Source of the DNA: Diphasiastrum complanatum
Taxonomy: Eukaryota; Streptophyta; Lycopodiopsida; Lycopodiales; Lycopodiaceae
Length of the DNA stretch: 64,000 nt
Direction of reading: 5' to 3'
Assembly (NCBI GenBank): GCA_029204225.1
Contig: CM055107.1
Coordinates: 47,538,476-47,602,475, forward strand
Of this stretch, positions 19,851 to 31,723 are shown one piece after another. The translations under genes and the position numbers were made by a program. Every line of letters begins with the position of its first letter. Within the stretch, counting starts at the first letter, position 1. Under the pieces are notes generated by a model. It was not told where the DNA came from. It saw only the letters and a program-made list of their open reading frames with translations, and did no database searches.

Positions 19851-20645
19851 GTCAAGGACTAAGGGCCTTGGGCTAAGGACTAATCGCCTATGGATATGGC
19901 ATTGGTCCAAGGGCAAAGAGTCAAGGGCTAAGGGCTAATTGCCGATAACCAAGGGCTAAGAGCCAGCAGCTAAGAACTAAGCTCCAACGGCTAAGGGTCA
20001 AGGTCTAGGGACAAATAATCGAGGGCCAACAAGTAAGGGTCAAGGATCATGGTCTAAGGACCATGGGCGAACTGGCTTAGGACTGAGGGTCGAGACCCAA
20101 CGACCAAGAACTAAGGGCCAAGAGGCAAGAGCTAAGGGCCAATTGCCGACTACCGAGGGCTAAGTGTCGGCGGCTAAGAACTTAGGGCCACCAGCTAAGG
20201 GTAAAGGCCTAAGGACTAAGGGCTAACTGGCTAAGGACTGAGGGCCAACTAGCTAAAGATTGACTCGGGCCAACTAGCTAAGGACTGAGGGCCAACTAGC
20301 TAAGGACCAAGGGTCGAGGGCCAACATCTAAGGGCTAAGACTAAGGGCCAACTAGCTGAGGGGTAAGGGCTAAGGGCCTAGATATTAGGGCCAACAGCTA
20401 AGGGTCAAGGTCTAAGGACTGAGGGCCAACTAGCCAAGGGTCGAGGGCCAATGTCTACGGGCTAATACTAAGGGCCAACTGGCTAAGGGCCAAGATATAA
20501 GGGCTAAGTCCAATTACTAAGGGCTAAGTGCCAAGATCTAAGGATTAAGGGCTAACGACCAAGGACTATAGTCCAATGGTTGAGGACCAAGTGGCAAGGG
20601 GTAAGGGCCAAACTTTAAGGACCAATGGCGAAAGGCTAAGGAAGA
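19850..20645 (+). repeat. CTAAGGGCCAA minisatellite
   Basis: About 800 bp of degenerate units of roughly 9-20 bp built on 'GGCTAAGGGCCAACTAG'. Recurrent forms are 'gagggccaactagctaagg' (around 20280-20310) and 'aagggctaagggcc'. The array ends abruptly at about 20642. No coding role. Confidence 0.85.
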
Positions 20646-20815
20646 TCCACTAATATTTTATACAGATATTTAAACTACATAACACTATTTCAAGATAATT
20701 TCAAACAATTTCAAAACCTGGGTATATTTATCCAACTATTTACATTGTGTGTTATAAATTTATATCTATGTATGTATGTATGTTCCAATGTATGTTGACA
20801 TCATAATTTCTCTCT

Positions 20816-22916
20816 GTGTGTGTAGGGCTTGCAATGGAAAACGATCGTGAAAAAAATGTCCGCGTTGTCTTGCTATATAAAAAAAAAGTCGTTGCATTTG
20901 GTCAAATTTTGAGTACCGAACCAAGCCAGATGTGTTTCTTTCGCGAAATTGGCACAAATAAATGCATGGTGAGTATATCAAAAGTGTTTAAGATGGATTG
21001 TCCATTGCCATACCCACAGACGGGTATCACTCATCTTGCAGACATTTATGATAATTTGTTGGACTTAATGGCAAACAGATTATTGTGGGATAACAATGAC
21101 GTGGTGAAGATTGACGATCTTGCAGTCTTGGCATGTCATATTTATAACAACAATGATATTGTTGATTGTATGGATTTTGATGGAAATATAGTTTGTTGAG
21201 CTAGCTTCAAAGGTTACTGCAGTTGTGACAAAAATCAGTTGTTTGCCACTATAAAATTAATATCGATAACAAATGAAGGAACCATTCAAAATGCCAAGGC
21301 AAATGACAAAGTCCCATTTTACTCACCAAATAAATCGATGATATGGTGTGTATCGAAACTTTTTTACATGCTACGAATGCTAGGCACGTATCGTTCGACG
21401 AGACAATGAATGAGTATTACACTTATTACGATCGCAATTACAACAGATCATCAACACGTATGTAATGTACGACTACCTTCAATCACGACAAAAGAATATC
21501 AACAAAAACAACATATAATTTTGATTTCCTCACTGGTGTGGAAGATGTCAATCATAATAATAGTGCAAACTTCAAACAGATTAGGTATAGTTCAGATGTT
21601 CTCACCGGTGTGGATGATATCAATGCTCATGATGTGACTGGTAGCAATGCATCAAGACCAGCTCTGTTCAACTCTGATGTTTTGACAGGCATGGACGATG
21701 TAATTGGTTATGATCTGACACGATTGACATACAATTCAGACATCCTAACTGGGATAGACGATGTGGTTAACAATAATGTATCTCGGCGAAATGGGTCTAG
21801 TAAAAATTTATTGATGCATATGAGAAACGTTCATGTGGAAAATGGACACTACAATCCATGTCAAGCGAATGCTATCATCGACAGTCACGGTCATAGACTT
21901 TCTCAAATGGCAAGACAATCCAAGAAGACAATAGGTGCATCCTCTACAGCATTGCTTTCTACTGCTTCTAGACAACATGATTCAGATTTTTCTATGTTTG
22001 ATTTTGATGAAGTCGACGAGATAGGTAATTGGAATGAAATGTTAAAAGAATCTATATCAAGAGTTGGTCAATCACACGAGAAAAGTTTTGAGAGTCCAAT
22101 GCAACATGATCCAAGTTTTGAATCTTTTGGAGCTTCTCGAAACTGCAAAAGAAAGCCTGTGCTTGCATTCATCACTCTGAAGAAGGCAGATTCTATTTTA
22201 TCGCCAGAACATATAAAAGGAATTTTGATGCAGCCTTGTTGTAAGAAATTATGTATACGCAAAATCACTTACAAAGAATGTGAAGAATTGAGACTAAGTG
22301 TATGGAGAAAGCGAGGATCGGATAGACATAACTACCTTTTACAAATGTTCGGGTGTTTTTTGAAGGCACGAGATAATTCGAACATTGCATGAATATTTGG
22401 GAAGAACTCTGTTTAAGACTTAAACATGTAGTTTTAGGTAAAACATTATGTTCAAAGGCATTTCAAGATCTATTGGGAGTTTTCCATGGATTGTTTTGGT
22501 AGATAGTCTCAGAGGCACGCAACAATATTGTCTATAAATTTCATGGGAACACAGATACATTAAAACAACGCACAAATTCAAGACGGGGACTTGCTATTAT
22601 GCGTGGAATCTTAGAAAAGCATGCTCTACCCCAACCGCATCTTCAACATAAATCAAAAGATGGAGTAGTTCATTGTGAACATCATCTCCCTCTTGGCATG
22701 TCTAAAGGTACCCTTCCAAAAAGCCCAAAACAAAGAAAGCCAACTCTAGTTTTTAAACAAGAAAAAAAAATGTGGCATGCCCTTAGACAAATAAAAAATA
22801 AAAATAAAAAATTCAATATGTTAAAACCGGACACGAAAACAACAAATTATGATCCCTTCCTATTTCCACAAATTATAACCAAATCTTCTTCTTTTTTCTC
22901 AACTAAATTGAATTAA
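20816..22916 (+). pseudogene. Broken transposon-type gene with tandem peptide repeat
   Basis: Three coding-like blocks follow each other. Block 1 (about 20820-21199) starts after a pyrimidine tract and TGTGTAG (possible acceptor); its pattern of a short basic N-terminus, VVLLYKKKVVAFGQI and then CPLPYPQ weakly resembles the plant transposase-associated domain near CACTA-like proteins. Block 2 (about 21495-22391) has four imperfect repeats of the core (S)DVLTGVDDI, spaced 20-28 residues apart, then an acidic segment and a cysteine motif, QPCCKKLCIRK, followed by YLLQMFGCF. Block 3 (22389-22916) is in another frame with an internal TAG at 22500-22502. Its 'TLCSKAFQDLLGV ... HGNTDTLK' pattern recalls eukaryotic transposase-like proteins with a C-x-x-x-F/HGN signature. 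The order is coherent, but frames are broken between blocks, so this is a relic. I do not assign a superfamily. Confidence 0.5.
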
Positions 22917-22956
22917 GGAAGGATGTTGTTTAATTCAAAAACTGCCCTCTTCGAGG

Positions 22957-22978
22957 GGACCGTAAGTCCAACGGTCCA
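22957..22978. promoter_or_regulatory. Near-consensus MSA (mitosis-specific activator) element
   Basis: TCCAACGGTCC at 22967-22977 fits ten of eleven positions of the MSA consensus YCYAACGGYYA, bound by three-repeat MYB factors in plant G2/M promoters. It pairs with GGACCGT at 22957-22963 to form an inverted repeat. It lies about 430 bases upstream of the UBE2C start codon, and UBE2C-type enzymes act in mitosis. A CCAAT (aaccaatc) is at about 23059. Confidence 0.45.
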
Positions 22979-23400
22979 GTGGACCTAGATGCGCTGCCTC
23001 CAACAAAGGACGCGCATCCCTCCTCCCTGAGAAGAATTTACATGCCGCCACCGACTTAACCAATCTACTCTACTTAAGCCTTCCTGCAACCGGAGGCGCC
23101 TCCAACGCTCTCTTCTCTCTCGCTTCTTTCTCTTCTTTCTTCTTTTCTTGTTCGATGATCGATCGCTCTCCTGCTCGCTGGATCGCTAGCAAGAACAGGC
23201 GATTTGGGCAGTGGGAGGCTGGAATCCTGTTTCTGTTCAAGGATTGATCCCTTCAAAACTGTGAACAATAATTGTGAAAAGCCTCTTAGCATCTTGTTGC
23301 AGTTTTTGGAAGGCTTTGGGGTTTGGGATCGAGAGGAAACTGGCAGGTTTCTGGCATTTTTGCGTAGTACTGGAGGTTGCTGTTGGATTTTGTAGCTAAG

Positions 23401-24970
23401 ATGAGCTTCGCTGGAGGAAACGAGGCTATCGACGGGCAGCAGAGGGTTAGCAACACGATTGGAGCTAACCCTACTACCGCTAAGCACTCCAAGCCCCTAT
23501 CACAGCCCGTGGACAGCCATTCTGTATCTCGAAGGTCTGTGTATCTGCATTGAGATGGTGAAATAGTCAGTTAGTACAACCTTGAGTTCTTTGATTTGTG
23601 GTTTTAGCGTTTGTTTTCAGCTTCTAGAGCCCTTGTCTCTCAGCCTAGAAATAATGGTATTAAAGTATGAACGTGGTGAGCTGTGCCTGATAATTGTATA
23701 GCTATCTTATGACCCTTCGCTTCTTGCTCATTTGCTTGTTCGTACAAGTACGAAACCGTTCTTTTTCGTGTCCGTGTTGTTCAATCAGAATACAGTTTGT
23801 TTTATTTTGCATTCTTACAAACTTTCGAGACTATTATATGGCAACTGCCTTTGGCATACTATTTACTCCTGGAGGGATGAGTTTTAGAAGGCCTTTTTAT
23901 GAGTTCTCTTTGTTTTAACATAGTCTTTCTTCTCTTTTACGCTAATATCTGGCACAAGGTGGTAAAATGATTAGTAACAAGACTAAACTGATGTGCAGAT
24001 TACAGTCAGAGCTCATGTCACTCATGGTAAGTCTATTGGGAATTGTCTTCTTTTTGCTATGCTCATTTCAGCCTTGCGATAATTTTATGGCAACTAACCT
24101 GGTGGAAATCTGAAAACAGATAGAGCTCAAAGTGGCTCTTTCTTATGCGGGTCGTCTTAGATCTTTTTGCAGGGTTATGGTCATTAAGAAGCCATTGAGT
24201 TAATAATTTCTCTTTTGGATAGAAAATTACCTTTTGGCTCAATAAGTTCCTATATGCAGACTCGAGGGGACCCTGGAATTTCTGCATTTCCGGATGGTGA
24301 GAATATTTTTTCCTGGATCGGAACAATAAAAGGCAGTTCAGGGACAGTGTATGAGGGTCTTTCATATAAGCTTAGTCTTCGATTCCCTACAGAGTACCCC
24401 TTCAAGCCACCTCTTGTTAAGTTTGAGACATTGTGCTTCCATCCGAATGTTGATCAGTATGGAAACATTTGTCTGGACATTCTTCAGGTACGACTGTATG
24501 TTGGACATTGGTTTTTCTATGTATGTAGCAAAACATGGCAATGCCTTCTTCACAGAGCATCTGATGTCTCCAAGTTGTTTTGCAGGATAAATGGTCTTCT
24601 GCATACGACATCAGAACTGTTCTTCTTTCAATTCAGAGCCTCCTTGGAGGTTTGTAGTTTTAGTTTTGGCCTGCTTTGTATTTTGATACCTTGCGTTTCC
24701 AATGCTCTTCTGTTGTGAGAAATATGACACAAGTTGTACTTTTGTTTTCTATGGCAGAACCCAACAATGACAGCCCATTGAATAATAATGCAGCAGCACT
24801 TTGGAGCAACCAGGAGGGTAAGTTTTTGTAAGGTTTGCAATATTTAGCACACTAACTACATTGCCTTTGTAGAGCTTCTTCTTATTATGGCTTTTCTGCG
24901 ATTCAAATTTTCAGAATTTAAGAAGGTTGTGCACAAGCAGTATCGAGATGCTGGTGGCATAATCCGTTGA
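23401..24970 (+). CDS. UBE2C: Ubiquitin-conjugating enzyme E2 C (APC/C-type E2), six exons
   Basis: Exons are 23401-23534, 23999-24026, 24260-24487, 24586-24649, 24758-24817 and 24915-24970, all with GT-AG borders. They join in frame to 570 nt, giving 189 residues, slightly longer than the roughly 180 usual for the family. An N-terminal extension rich in Ser, Thr and Gln (1-45) precedes the UBC fold. Diagnostic stretches are [11 protein letters not shown] (about 44-54), [12 protein letters not shown] (60-71), [13 protein letters not shown], the HPN triad (115-117) and catalytic Cys125 in GNICLDIL. The tail has [17 protein letters not shown] and WSNQEEFKK, and ends in GGIIR. In animals and plants this class (Arabidopsis UBC19/UBC20) starts ubiquitin chains with the anaphase-promoting complex on cyclins. 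A pyrimidine-rich leader (23100-23160) precedes the ATG. AATAAA signals follow at about 25036 and 25253. It is the only gene here with no defects. Confidence 0.95.
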
Positions 24971-25260
24971 GCTTATTTGTCAGTATGGGGCTTGTGGTAT
25001 GAATTATTAGAGAACATGCGCTGACAGGCACTGACAATAAATGTTTTAAGTGAGTTGATGCCTGAGACTTGCAGTCAAGCCAATTCTATCCTTGCAAAGG
25101 AATCTCTAGAACATAGAACCTGCTTTCATTCTTGAAGAACTTGGCTGAAAGATGGGTTGTAACCTTATATGAGCGATCCATGTGTGAGTATGACGTTATT
25201 TTAAATTTTAGATTCCCTTACCTTACTATATGTTACAAACATTGATACTTGAATAAAGTA
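24971..25260 (+). other. Probable 3' UTR of the UBE2C gene
   Basis: Non-coding sequence after the TGA. Candidate polyadenylation signals are ACAATAAATG (about 25033) and TGAATAAAG (about 25251). The true end needs transcript data. Confidence 0.4.
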
Positions 25261-25885
25261 GTTTACCTGGCATTTATTGTCATATGTTTTTAACATAGGT
25301 TTTGCAATTTCAATCTAAAGAACGACAAGGCTATCTTTGCTTGTACATTGATTGCAAATAGTTCTAAATGTTGAGCCTGACTTACATGCGCTTTAATCAT
25401 GACAACAATATGCATATTTGCACTGAGTTAGGTTACTGCAAGTGTATTGCTGGATGTTGTGCAAATTTCCTGTTCGCAGTCATGCTGATTGCTCAAAAGT
25501 TGCTGATAAGAGTTTTGATTTAACTATTGAGGACTTACAACAAAGTGCACATTGAAGGAATGTAGAAAAAAAATGGAATAACAAGCACATGAGAATACTG
25601 AATGACGAATGCGAATTGATATATATTGAAGCATGAATAACCCGCATTAAGTTGTTTTTTAAGACAAGAAACGTTGCTCTGAAATCATCAACCATCAAAT
25701 ATTGCAACTAGCAATCACACTTGATGAATTGTAAAAAGCAACTATAACCAGTAAATGCAGTTTCTCTGAACGTGCCTAAACTGAACAAGGACCTTTGAAC
25801 CAAAATGACATACAAGAGCTCCGAAAGGCTGACCAATTGGGTGTCGGGCATCCATTAAGTATTTACTCATACAACTTGACTATAA

Positions 25886-26180
25886 AAGGTTATAACACGT
25901 TCATTGGGTTTGCTTTTCTTGATGCTTAACTCTAGTTACCAAAAAACTACAATGAGGGCTGGGCCCATCAGCAGTTAGCACGGATTCAGTTAGGCATGCT
26001 CAAACTGAAACCAGGTTATTAATGGGAAATTTGGGCACCATTAGCAACCTGATCAGGTTATAACACCTTCATTGTGTTTACTTTTTTTAATGCTTAACTT
26101 TAGTTACTAAACTACAATAAGTCTTGGCCCACAGCTGCATTTAGAAGGGATTCAGTTAGGCATGCTCAAACTGAAACCAC
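25886..26180 (+). repeat. Two direct copies of a ~130-bp segment
   Basis: 25886-26015 and 26055-26180 share 'ggttataacac.ttcatt', then '.tgcttaact.tagttac', then 'ttcagttaggcatgctcaaa' and 'ctgaaacca', with scattered substitutions and small indels. No coding signal. It is an old local duplication. Confidence 0.75.
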
Positions 26181-28238
26181 TGCATTTTCAGCTAAAACAA
26201 AGAATAGCTAGTAAGTGGAGTGTGGCGACCCCTCAACAGCTCTATTGCTCGCTGATTTGAGCTGCTGCCATGATTGAGTCCAGGGCTTGCCCTGCAAAAC
26301 TTTCTGGTGAGTTGATACCCTGCCTATGCTGGCTTACCATAACCTCTGAGCAACAAGAAGATTCTCATACCAGGAAGAACACCACACTTTCTTGCACTGC
26401 AAGCTTTGGATCGTGGCACTTGACATGACTCAACCTTTAGTTGAAAGACCCATTTGCCTTAGGCTAATATGGTTGCCTAACTAATCTCCTGCTAATTTCA
26501 GGGAGCTCCTCCCATTGGTTTCAATGAGTGTGTCGATAAAGTGAGTAAATGAAAGGTGAGTTCATCGAGTTTTTATGTCTTAATTTGTTGATCTTGCCAA
26601 TGAGCAAATAGAATCTGATTTAGTGCTGAGTGAAATTTTCTTGTGTGTACTAACATATTACTAGAATGCAATAATCTTTTGGACCAAACTTCTGGACACT
26701 GAGTCTTTTCCAATGGTTAAAGAGATCTAGCTAGGGTTTTGCAAATCTATACTCAAGCTTGTAGTACTTGTGGGATGATGAGCTTCATGTGCTACTCAAA
26801 TATGTCAATATTAGCATGCATGATATAACTCTAATTTTGCACTTTAATCTTGAGCACCGCGAGAGGCAAAGTTGGTAGTCATTGAAGAGGGCCTCATTAT
26901 GAGATTCTAGACCACTAAATGTCACTTGGTAGAGTGGAAAAATCCAAAAATTTGCATAGGAGTATACAGAAAGGCTCAAGAGACTCAGGGATCAATGTTG
27001 AATAGTATGTCTTCCAACAATTGGGCATTTTGTATTTCGCCCATATTTTGCATTTCACAAAAGCACAAACACTAATGGAATTGGAAACCTTGGTTGTTTG
27101 TTTATTTTAACAATGACAAGCAATGTTGCTGTGTCATAGCCTCTTGGAAATTGACATTATAAGTAATGGCATCAATGAAGTTTTCAAATGGCCACTTTTC
27201 TACCGAAATACAAGTGCAAGCATAGAACCCTGGTGCAACCGTGCTTAACACTTTGAAGATCCAAGATTCAAGCCATCCCACCCCTTTTGACACTGAGCTT
27301 AATTTTTTGCTATTGTCTTGTATTTTACAATAGTACTGACATAATGCACTTAAAGAAAGACATCGTAATAATGTTCATTCAATATCAGATTCTATTTGCT
27401 AATTTGGTGATCTTGCCAGTCAGACAACAGATTCCATTTTCCTTGTTGGTTGAAAATATTTGCCTGAGGACTTAAAAACTCAAGTTTGCCCTTCGTTGGT
27501 TGGATTAACATTCAATTTGCTGCAAAAGGATACATCTATGTTGCCTTCAAAAACTGTTCCTTGCTGCAAATGTGTCCTAATGACTGTAATTTTGCAAGCA
27601 ATTTAAAAGCATTCTAATATTTCAAAGATGGAAGACATAAACAAGAAAGTTCTTCCTTGGCTACACACAATCAGAAAAGAGTTGGATGTGATACCACTAT
27701 GATGAATACGAGTGATTCTACAGAGAATTGAAAATTAGTATTTATACATAGCATTTTTTTGGATTAAATGATTGGTAAGAGATGATAATCAATCCATGTT
27801 TGATTGACTAAAACTCACTAGTAATGAAAAATTATCTTCCACAATTGTATCTCTAATCCTCTCTTTCCATCTTCTCACAACTAATGCTCTTCGATGGTCA
27901 TATCCATACCTACAACCTGCACGCAACACACATGCTTTGCTACACTTTAGATGACTACTCTCTTTATTGCTATAAAGATCGCTTGTGATGCTGTGTTGCA
28001 CACTTTTGGATTCTACTCTCTCTATTGTTATAAAGATCACTACTCCCTGTAATGTTATGAAGATCGATTGTGATGCAATAAACAAGGATGAGATATGATG
28101 CATCATCTCAAGAACATAATAAAAGAAACACATGTGGCTCAAGTGTAGAAAGAAGTTGAGGCAAGAAAAGCTAGTATCTCATATATGACAAAGAAAGAGT
28201 AGAGCAAGGCAAGATGTTGTTGATATGAGGCTAATTGG
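26181..28238. other. Gene-free intergenic stretch
   Basis: About 2 kb without a convincing coding frame. Around 27950-28080, 'tattg(c/t)tataaagatc' recurs in slight variants (about 27966 and 28023, with a looser form near 28053), a small decayed tandem. Nothing else is recognised before the copia LTR. Confidence 0.45.
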
Positions 28239-29252
28239 TGAGTAGAGCGGTGCTCCGATACAACTGATGAGAATCGTGAGAAGAAAAATTCACGAAACAT
28301 TCGCGACTCTCTTTCGAGATTCGAATGGAGTTCAAATGTGTTCGCTGGGCACTGCCAGCTGAAACACTCCTACAATCCTCCAGAGGGTAGTTAGGTACTA
28401 CTGATCTACGTTCATAAAATTAATATAGCATTCGACTTCATTTCAACCAAGGTGCGGAATTCAAAGGGAACAAGAAAACTCAGACATATTAACAGCATAA
28501 GCATTCGACATCCAAGATCAGACACAACCAGAAAAATAATCTATATTGATTTTCTCTGATTTCTTCAGGGCACTGCATGCGAATCCACGCAGTGCGTTGG
28601 CGTGAGAGAAGCATGGCTCTCTCACGAGTAGTAGTCTCGCTTCACTAGCGGACAATTGGATCTTATGATTCTAGACAGAATTATCTTCTCGCACGCAGGC
28701 GGAGCTTCTGTCTGTGTTCGTCTTGATTGCTTACTAGCATCAGACTACTTGTTCTTTTTACTTGGTTACACACTGTGTATCCTATTCATATATGTCAAGT
28801 ATTATTCAGTAAATACAGTCTCTCCATGCAAATCTAAGATTAGAGTGATTAACCATCTACAACTAACCAAAGAATTACAAGAGTGGCAGTTTAGCCACAA
28901 CCTAGGGAGTATCTGTTGACGTCATGCCATTAGGTCAGATCTGTATACTTCTGGTACTTGCGTGATCTTTGGTGGTACTCCTTGATCTTTGGTGGTACTC
29001 CTTGGAGCGTGAGGACAGAACGAGTTTCGTTTCCACCGTTGGTTTCGTTTACCTCGTCTGCCTTTCTCTCGTATAGGACCACAAGGGAATCTCGTTCGTG
29101 GATCGTTCGTGTTCGCGAACCGTTGGTCTTCGTCTTCGTTGACTTTTGTGTTTGCGAAACTCTTCGTATTTCGTGTCTTCAGATGTTCGAGTTCGCGAAC
29201 ATGTTCGTCAGGAGAGGGGCCGTAAGCTAGCAAGGCTTTGTATTCAGAAACA
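28239..29252 (-). repeat. 3' LTR of copia 1
   Basis: It matches 33132-34137 along its length, including 'gagcggtgctccgatac' near one end and the inner terminus TGTTTCTGAATAC (minus-strand reading). It has a local duplication of 'tgatctttggtggtactcct' (about 28969-29003) that the other LTR lacks. Confidence 0.9.
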
Positions 29253-31723
29253 CTTTGTTTCTTTAGCTCCCTCTCAAAGCATGGTAGCTTTATGATCCCG
29301 AGACTGCTCCTTTGCCTCTCAAAGAGTCCTTTGTCCGGAGCCTTTGTGAAGATGTCAGCAACCATATCTTTCGTTCCGATGAAGGTGGTCTGCATCATCA
29401 TCTTCTCAATCAGATCCCTGATCAAGTGATACTTGATCGCAATGTGCTTCGTCCTGGAATGGAACACGGGATCCTTCGTGAGGTGTATTGCAGAGGTGTT
29501 GTCCATCTGCAAGACCAGTGGCTCGTTCCTTGTTTCGCCCAATTCGTCCAGGAACTGTCTTAGCCAAGTTATTTCGTTGGCCATCTTTGATGCTGCTACG
29601 TACTCTGCTTCACAGGATGACTGGGCTACAATGGTTTGCTTCTTGCTGACCCAGAGAACTGCTGCTCCTGATGTGATGGTGCATCCTCCTGAGACGCTTT
29701 TACAGTCGTCCCTGAGAGATGCCCAGCTAGCGTCGCTGTAGGAAAGTATTGTGAGACCTGCACCACAACAATAACACAAGCCATAATCCCTCGTTAATTG
29801 AAGATATTGTAAAATTCGTTTCACAATCTTCCAATGTGTCGAGCCTGGATTTGTACAAAATTGGCTCATCATGAATACTGCATAAACAATATTAGGACGT
29901 GTGTTGTCTGCAAGGTACATAAGTGAACCTATCAGCCTTCTATAGGGAGTGAGTTGCATCTGTTCTCTTTCTTCCTCAGTCTTTGGATAGTCGTCATTTG
30001 TTAGCATCGTTCTTGCGAGCATTGGAGTGTTCGCTCCTTTGCAGTTCAGCATCCCAAAGTCCTCTAGGATCTTCTGGGTGTATTTGGACTGGTGAAGGTA
30101 TAACTTGCCTCCCTCATAGTCCCTTTCAATTCATAAGCCTAGGTAACACCTGGCTTCTCCCAGATCCACTATCTCGAAATGCTTCGAGATGGTCTGTCCA
30201 TATGTAACTCTGACATACACATTGGAGTTAGCCAACAGAGGCTTGAATCCCAATGATTTCAGGGCCTGATCCTTCTTCTTGTACCATTGTCGGGTTGATT
30301 GCTTCAGACCGTAGATGCTTCTATGCATTCTGCATACATAGTCAGGAATTGAATTCGAGACAAATCCTGGGGGTTGATCCATGTAGACCTCTTCGTCTAA
30401 TTTGCCATGCAAGAAGGTTGTCTTCTCGTCCACAATGTGGATCCTGAGGTCATAAGCTGCTGCATATGCGAACAACAGACGTAGGGACGAATGTTTGACG
30501 ACAGGAGAGAAGGTTTCAGAATAGTCAATACCGTATCTCTAAGAGAAACTCTTCGCTACCAATCTTGCCTTGTATTTCGTCACACTCTCGTCTGGTCCAT
30601 ATTTGAGTTTGAAAACCCATTTGCATTTGACAGTCTTGTGCTTATGAGGTAATGGCTCCAACGTCCATACCTGGTTCTTCCTCATGGACTCCATCTCTTC
30701 GTTCATGGCTTGGATCCAGCTCTCGTCGAATTTGACATCCCTCACTGTTTTCACAGTGTTCGTGTCTGGCATGTAGATTCTGTAGTATGACGAATTATTG
30801 TCATAACCTACCAAAAATCCTTGCTCGGCTTTCTCATCAAGCTTCTTGCGAAGCTTATCAGGAATATGTGCATATGTTGCACAGCCAAATATTCTGACGT
30901 GAGACAGGTTGGGCTTTCTACCCCACCATAGCTCATGTGGTGTCGTGTGAGGAACACCAGATTTATCTGTCCCGTTCTGGATGTATGCGGCTGTAGCTAC
31001 TGCTTCAGCCCACAGTGCCCTTGGAGCTTTCGAACAGGCCATCATGCATTTGGCTGCTTCCATTAGGGTCCTGTTCTTTCGTTCAGCAACACCATTGTGC
31101 TGCAATGTGTAGGCTGTAGTTCTTCTGTGAATGATGTCACGATCATTGCACAAGTCAATGAAGCGATTGAAGATATATTCGCCACCTCGATCTGTTCTGA
31201 TTTGCTTCACCTTGTTGCCTGTGCATATCTCAGCCTAATTCACATATTCTGTGAATTTATCGAGTGCCTCAGATTTATTCTGAATAAAATACACTCTGGC
31301 AAACTTGTTATAATCATCAATGAAGGTTATATAATATTTTGAACCTCCTACTGAGATCACGTTGAATGGACCGTAGATGTCAGAGTGCACCAGCTCCAGA
31401 ATCTTTGTCATTCTGTAGGAGTCTTTGACGAATGGTGTGCGTGACATCTTGCCTTTCAAACATACATCACAGGTGGCCAAATTGGTTGCATTCGAGATGC
31501 TGATCCCTGTTATTGCTCTATGATGACTTGTCTGGTAGAGTGCCATTGAGTTCATGTGGCAGAGTCTTTTGTGCCACAGAGTGTCTGGCCAGTTGTCATG
31601 AGTCTGATGCACCTAATCCGCAAGTAGGCGTATCTTCAGATGATATAGGTTCCCTTTCCTTCTGCCTTGAGCAACGAGAGTGCTGGTGCTGGCATCAATC
31701 ACGTTGCATGCTTTGTTACAAAA
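28922..31723 (-). pseudogene. Copia 1 pol: integrase, reverse transcriptase, RNase H
   Basis: Minus strand, N to C. The pre-integrase zinc region has WHKRLCHM followed by CDVCLKGK (31612-31450). The integrase core has HSDIYGPF, FIDDYNKF and GVAERKNRT (31400-31050). RT begins at KCKWVFKLKYG (about 30610) with EKTTFLHGKLDEEVYM and IYGLKQS. RNase H has YSDASWAS, SSCEAEYVAAS, MDNTSA and DIFTKAP (30052-29300). The catalytic YVDD box and its flanks are missing: VTYGQ joins SKHFEIVDLG in frame, so RT is dead by deletion. Nonsense codons lie at 31613-31615, 31235-31237, 30539-30541 and 30131-30133. The last frame reads on past the gene end into the LTR, stopping at 28922. The family normally copies its RNA into DNA in cytoplasmic particles and integrates it in the nucleus. 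Confidence 0.9.

Noticed and set aside
24063-24840. Antisense open frames over the UBE2C gene
   Set aside because: Shadows of real exons and introns; no motifs.
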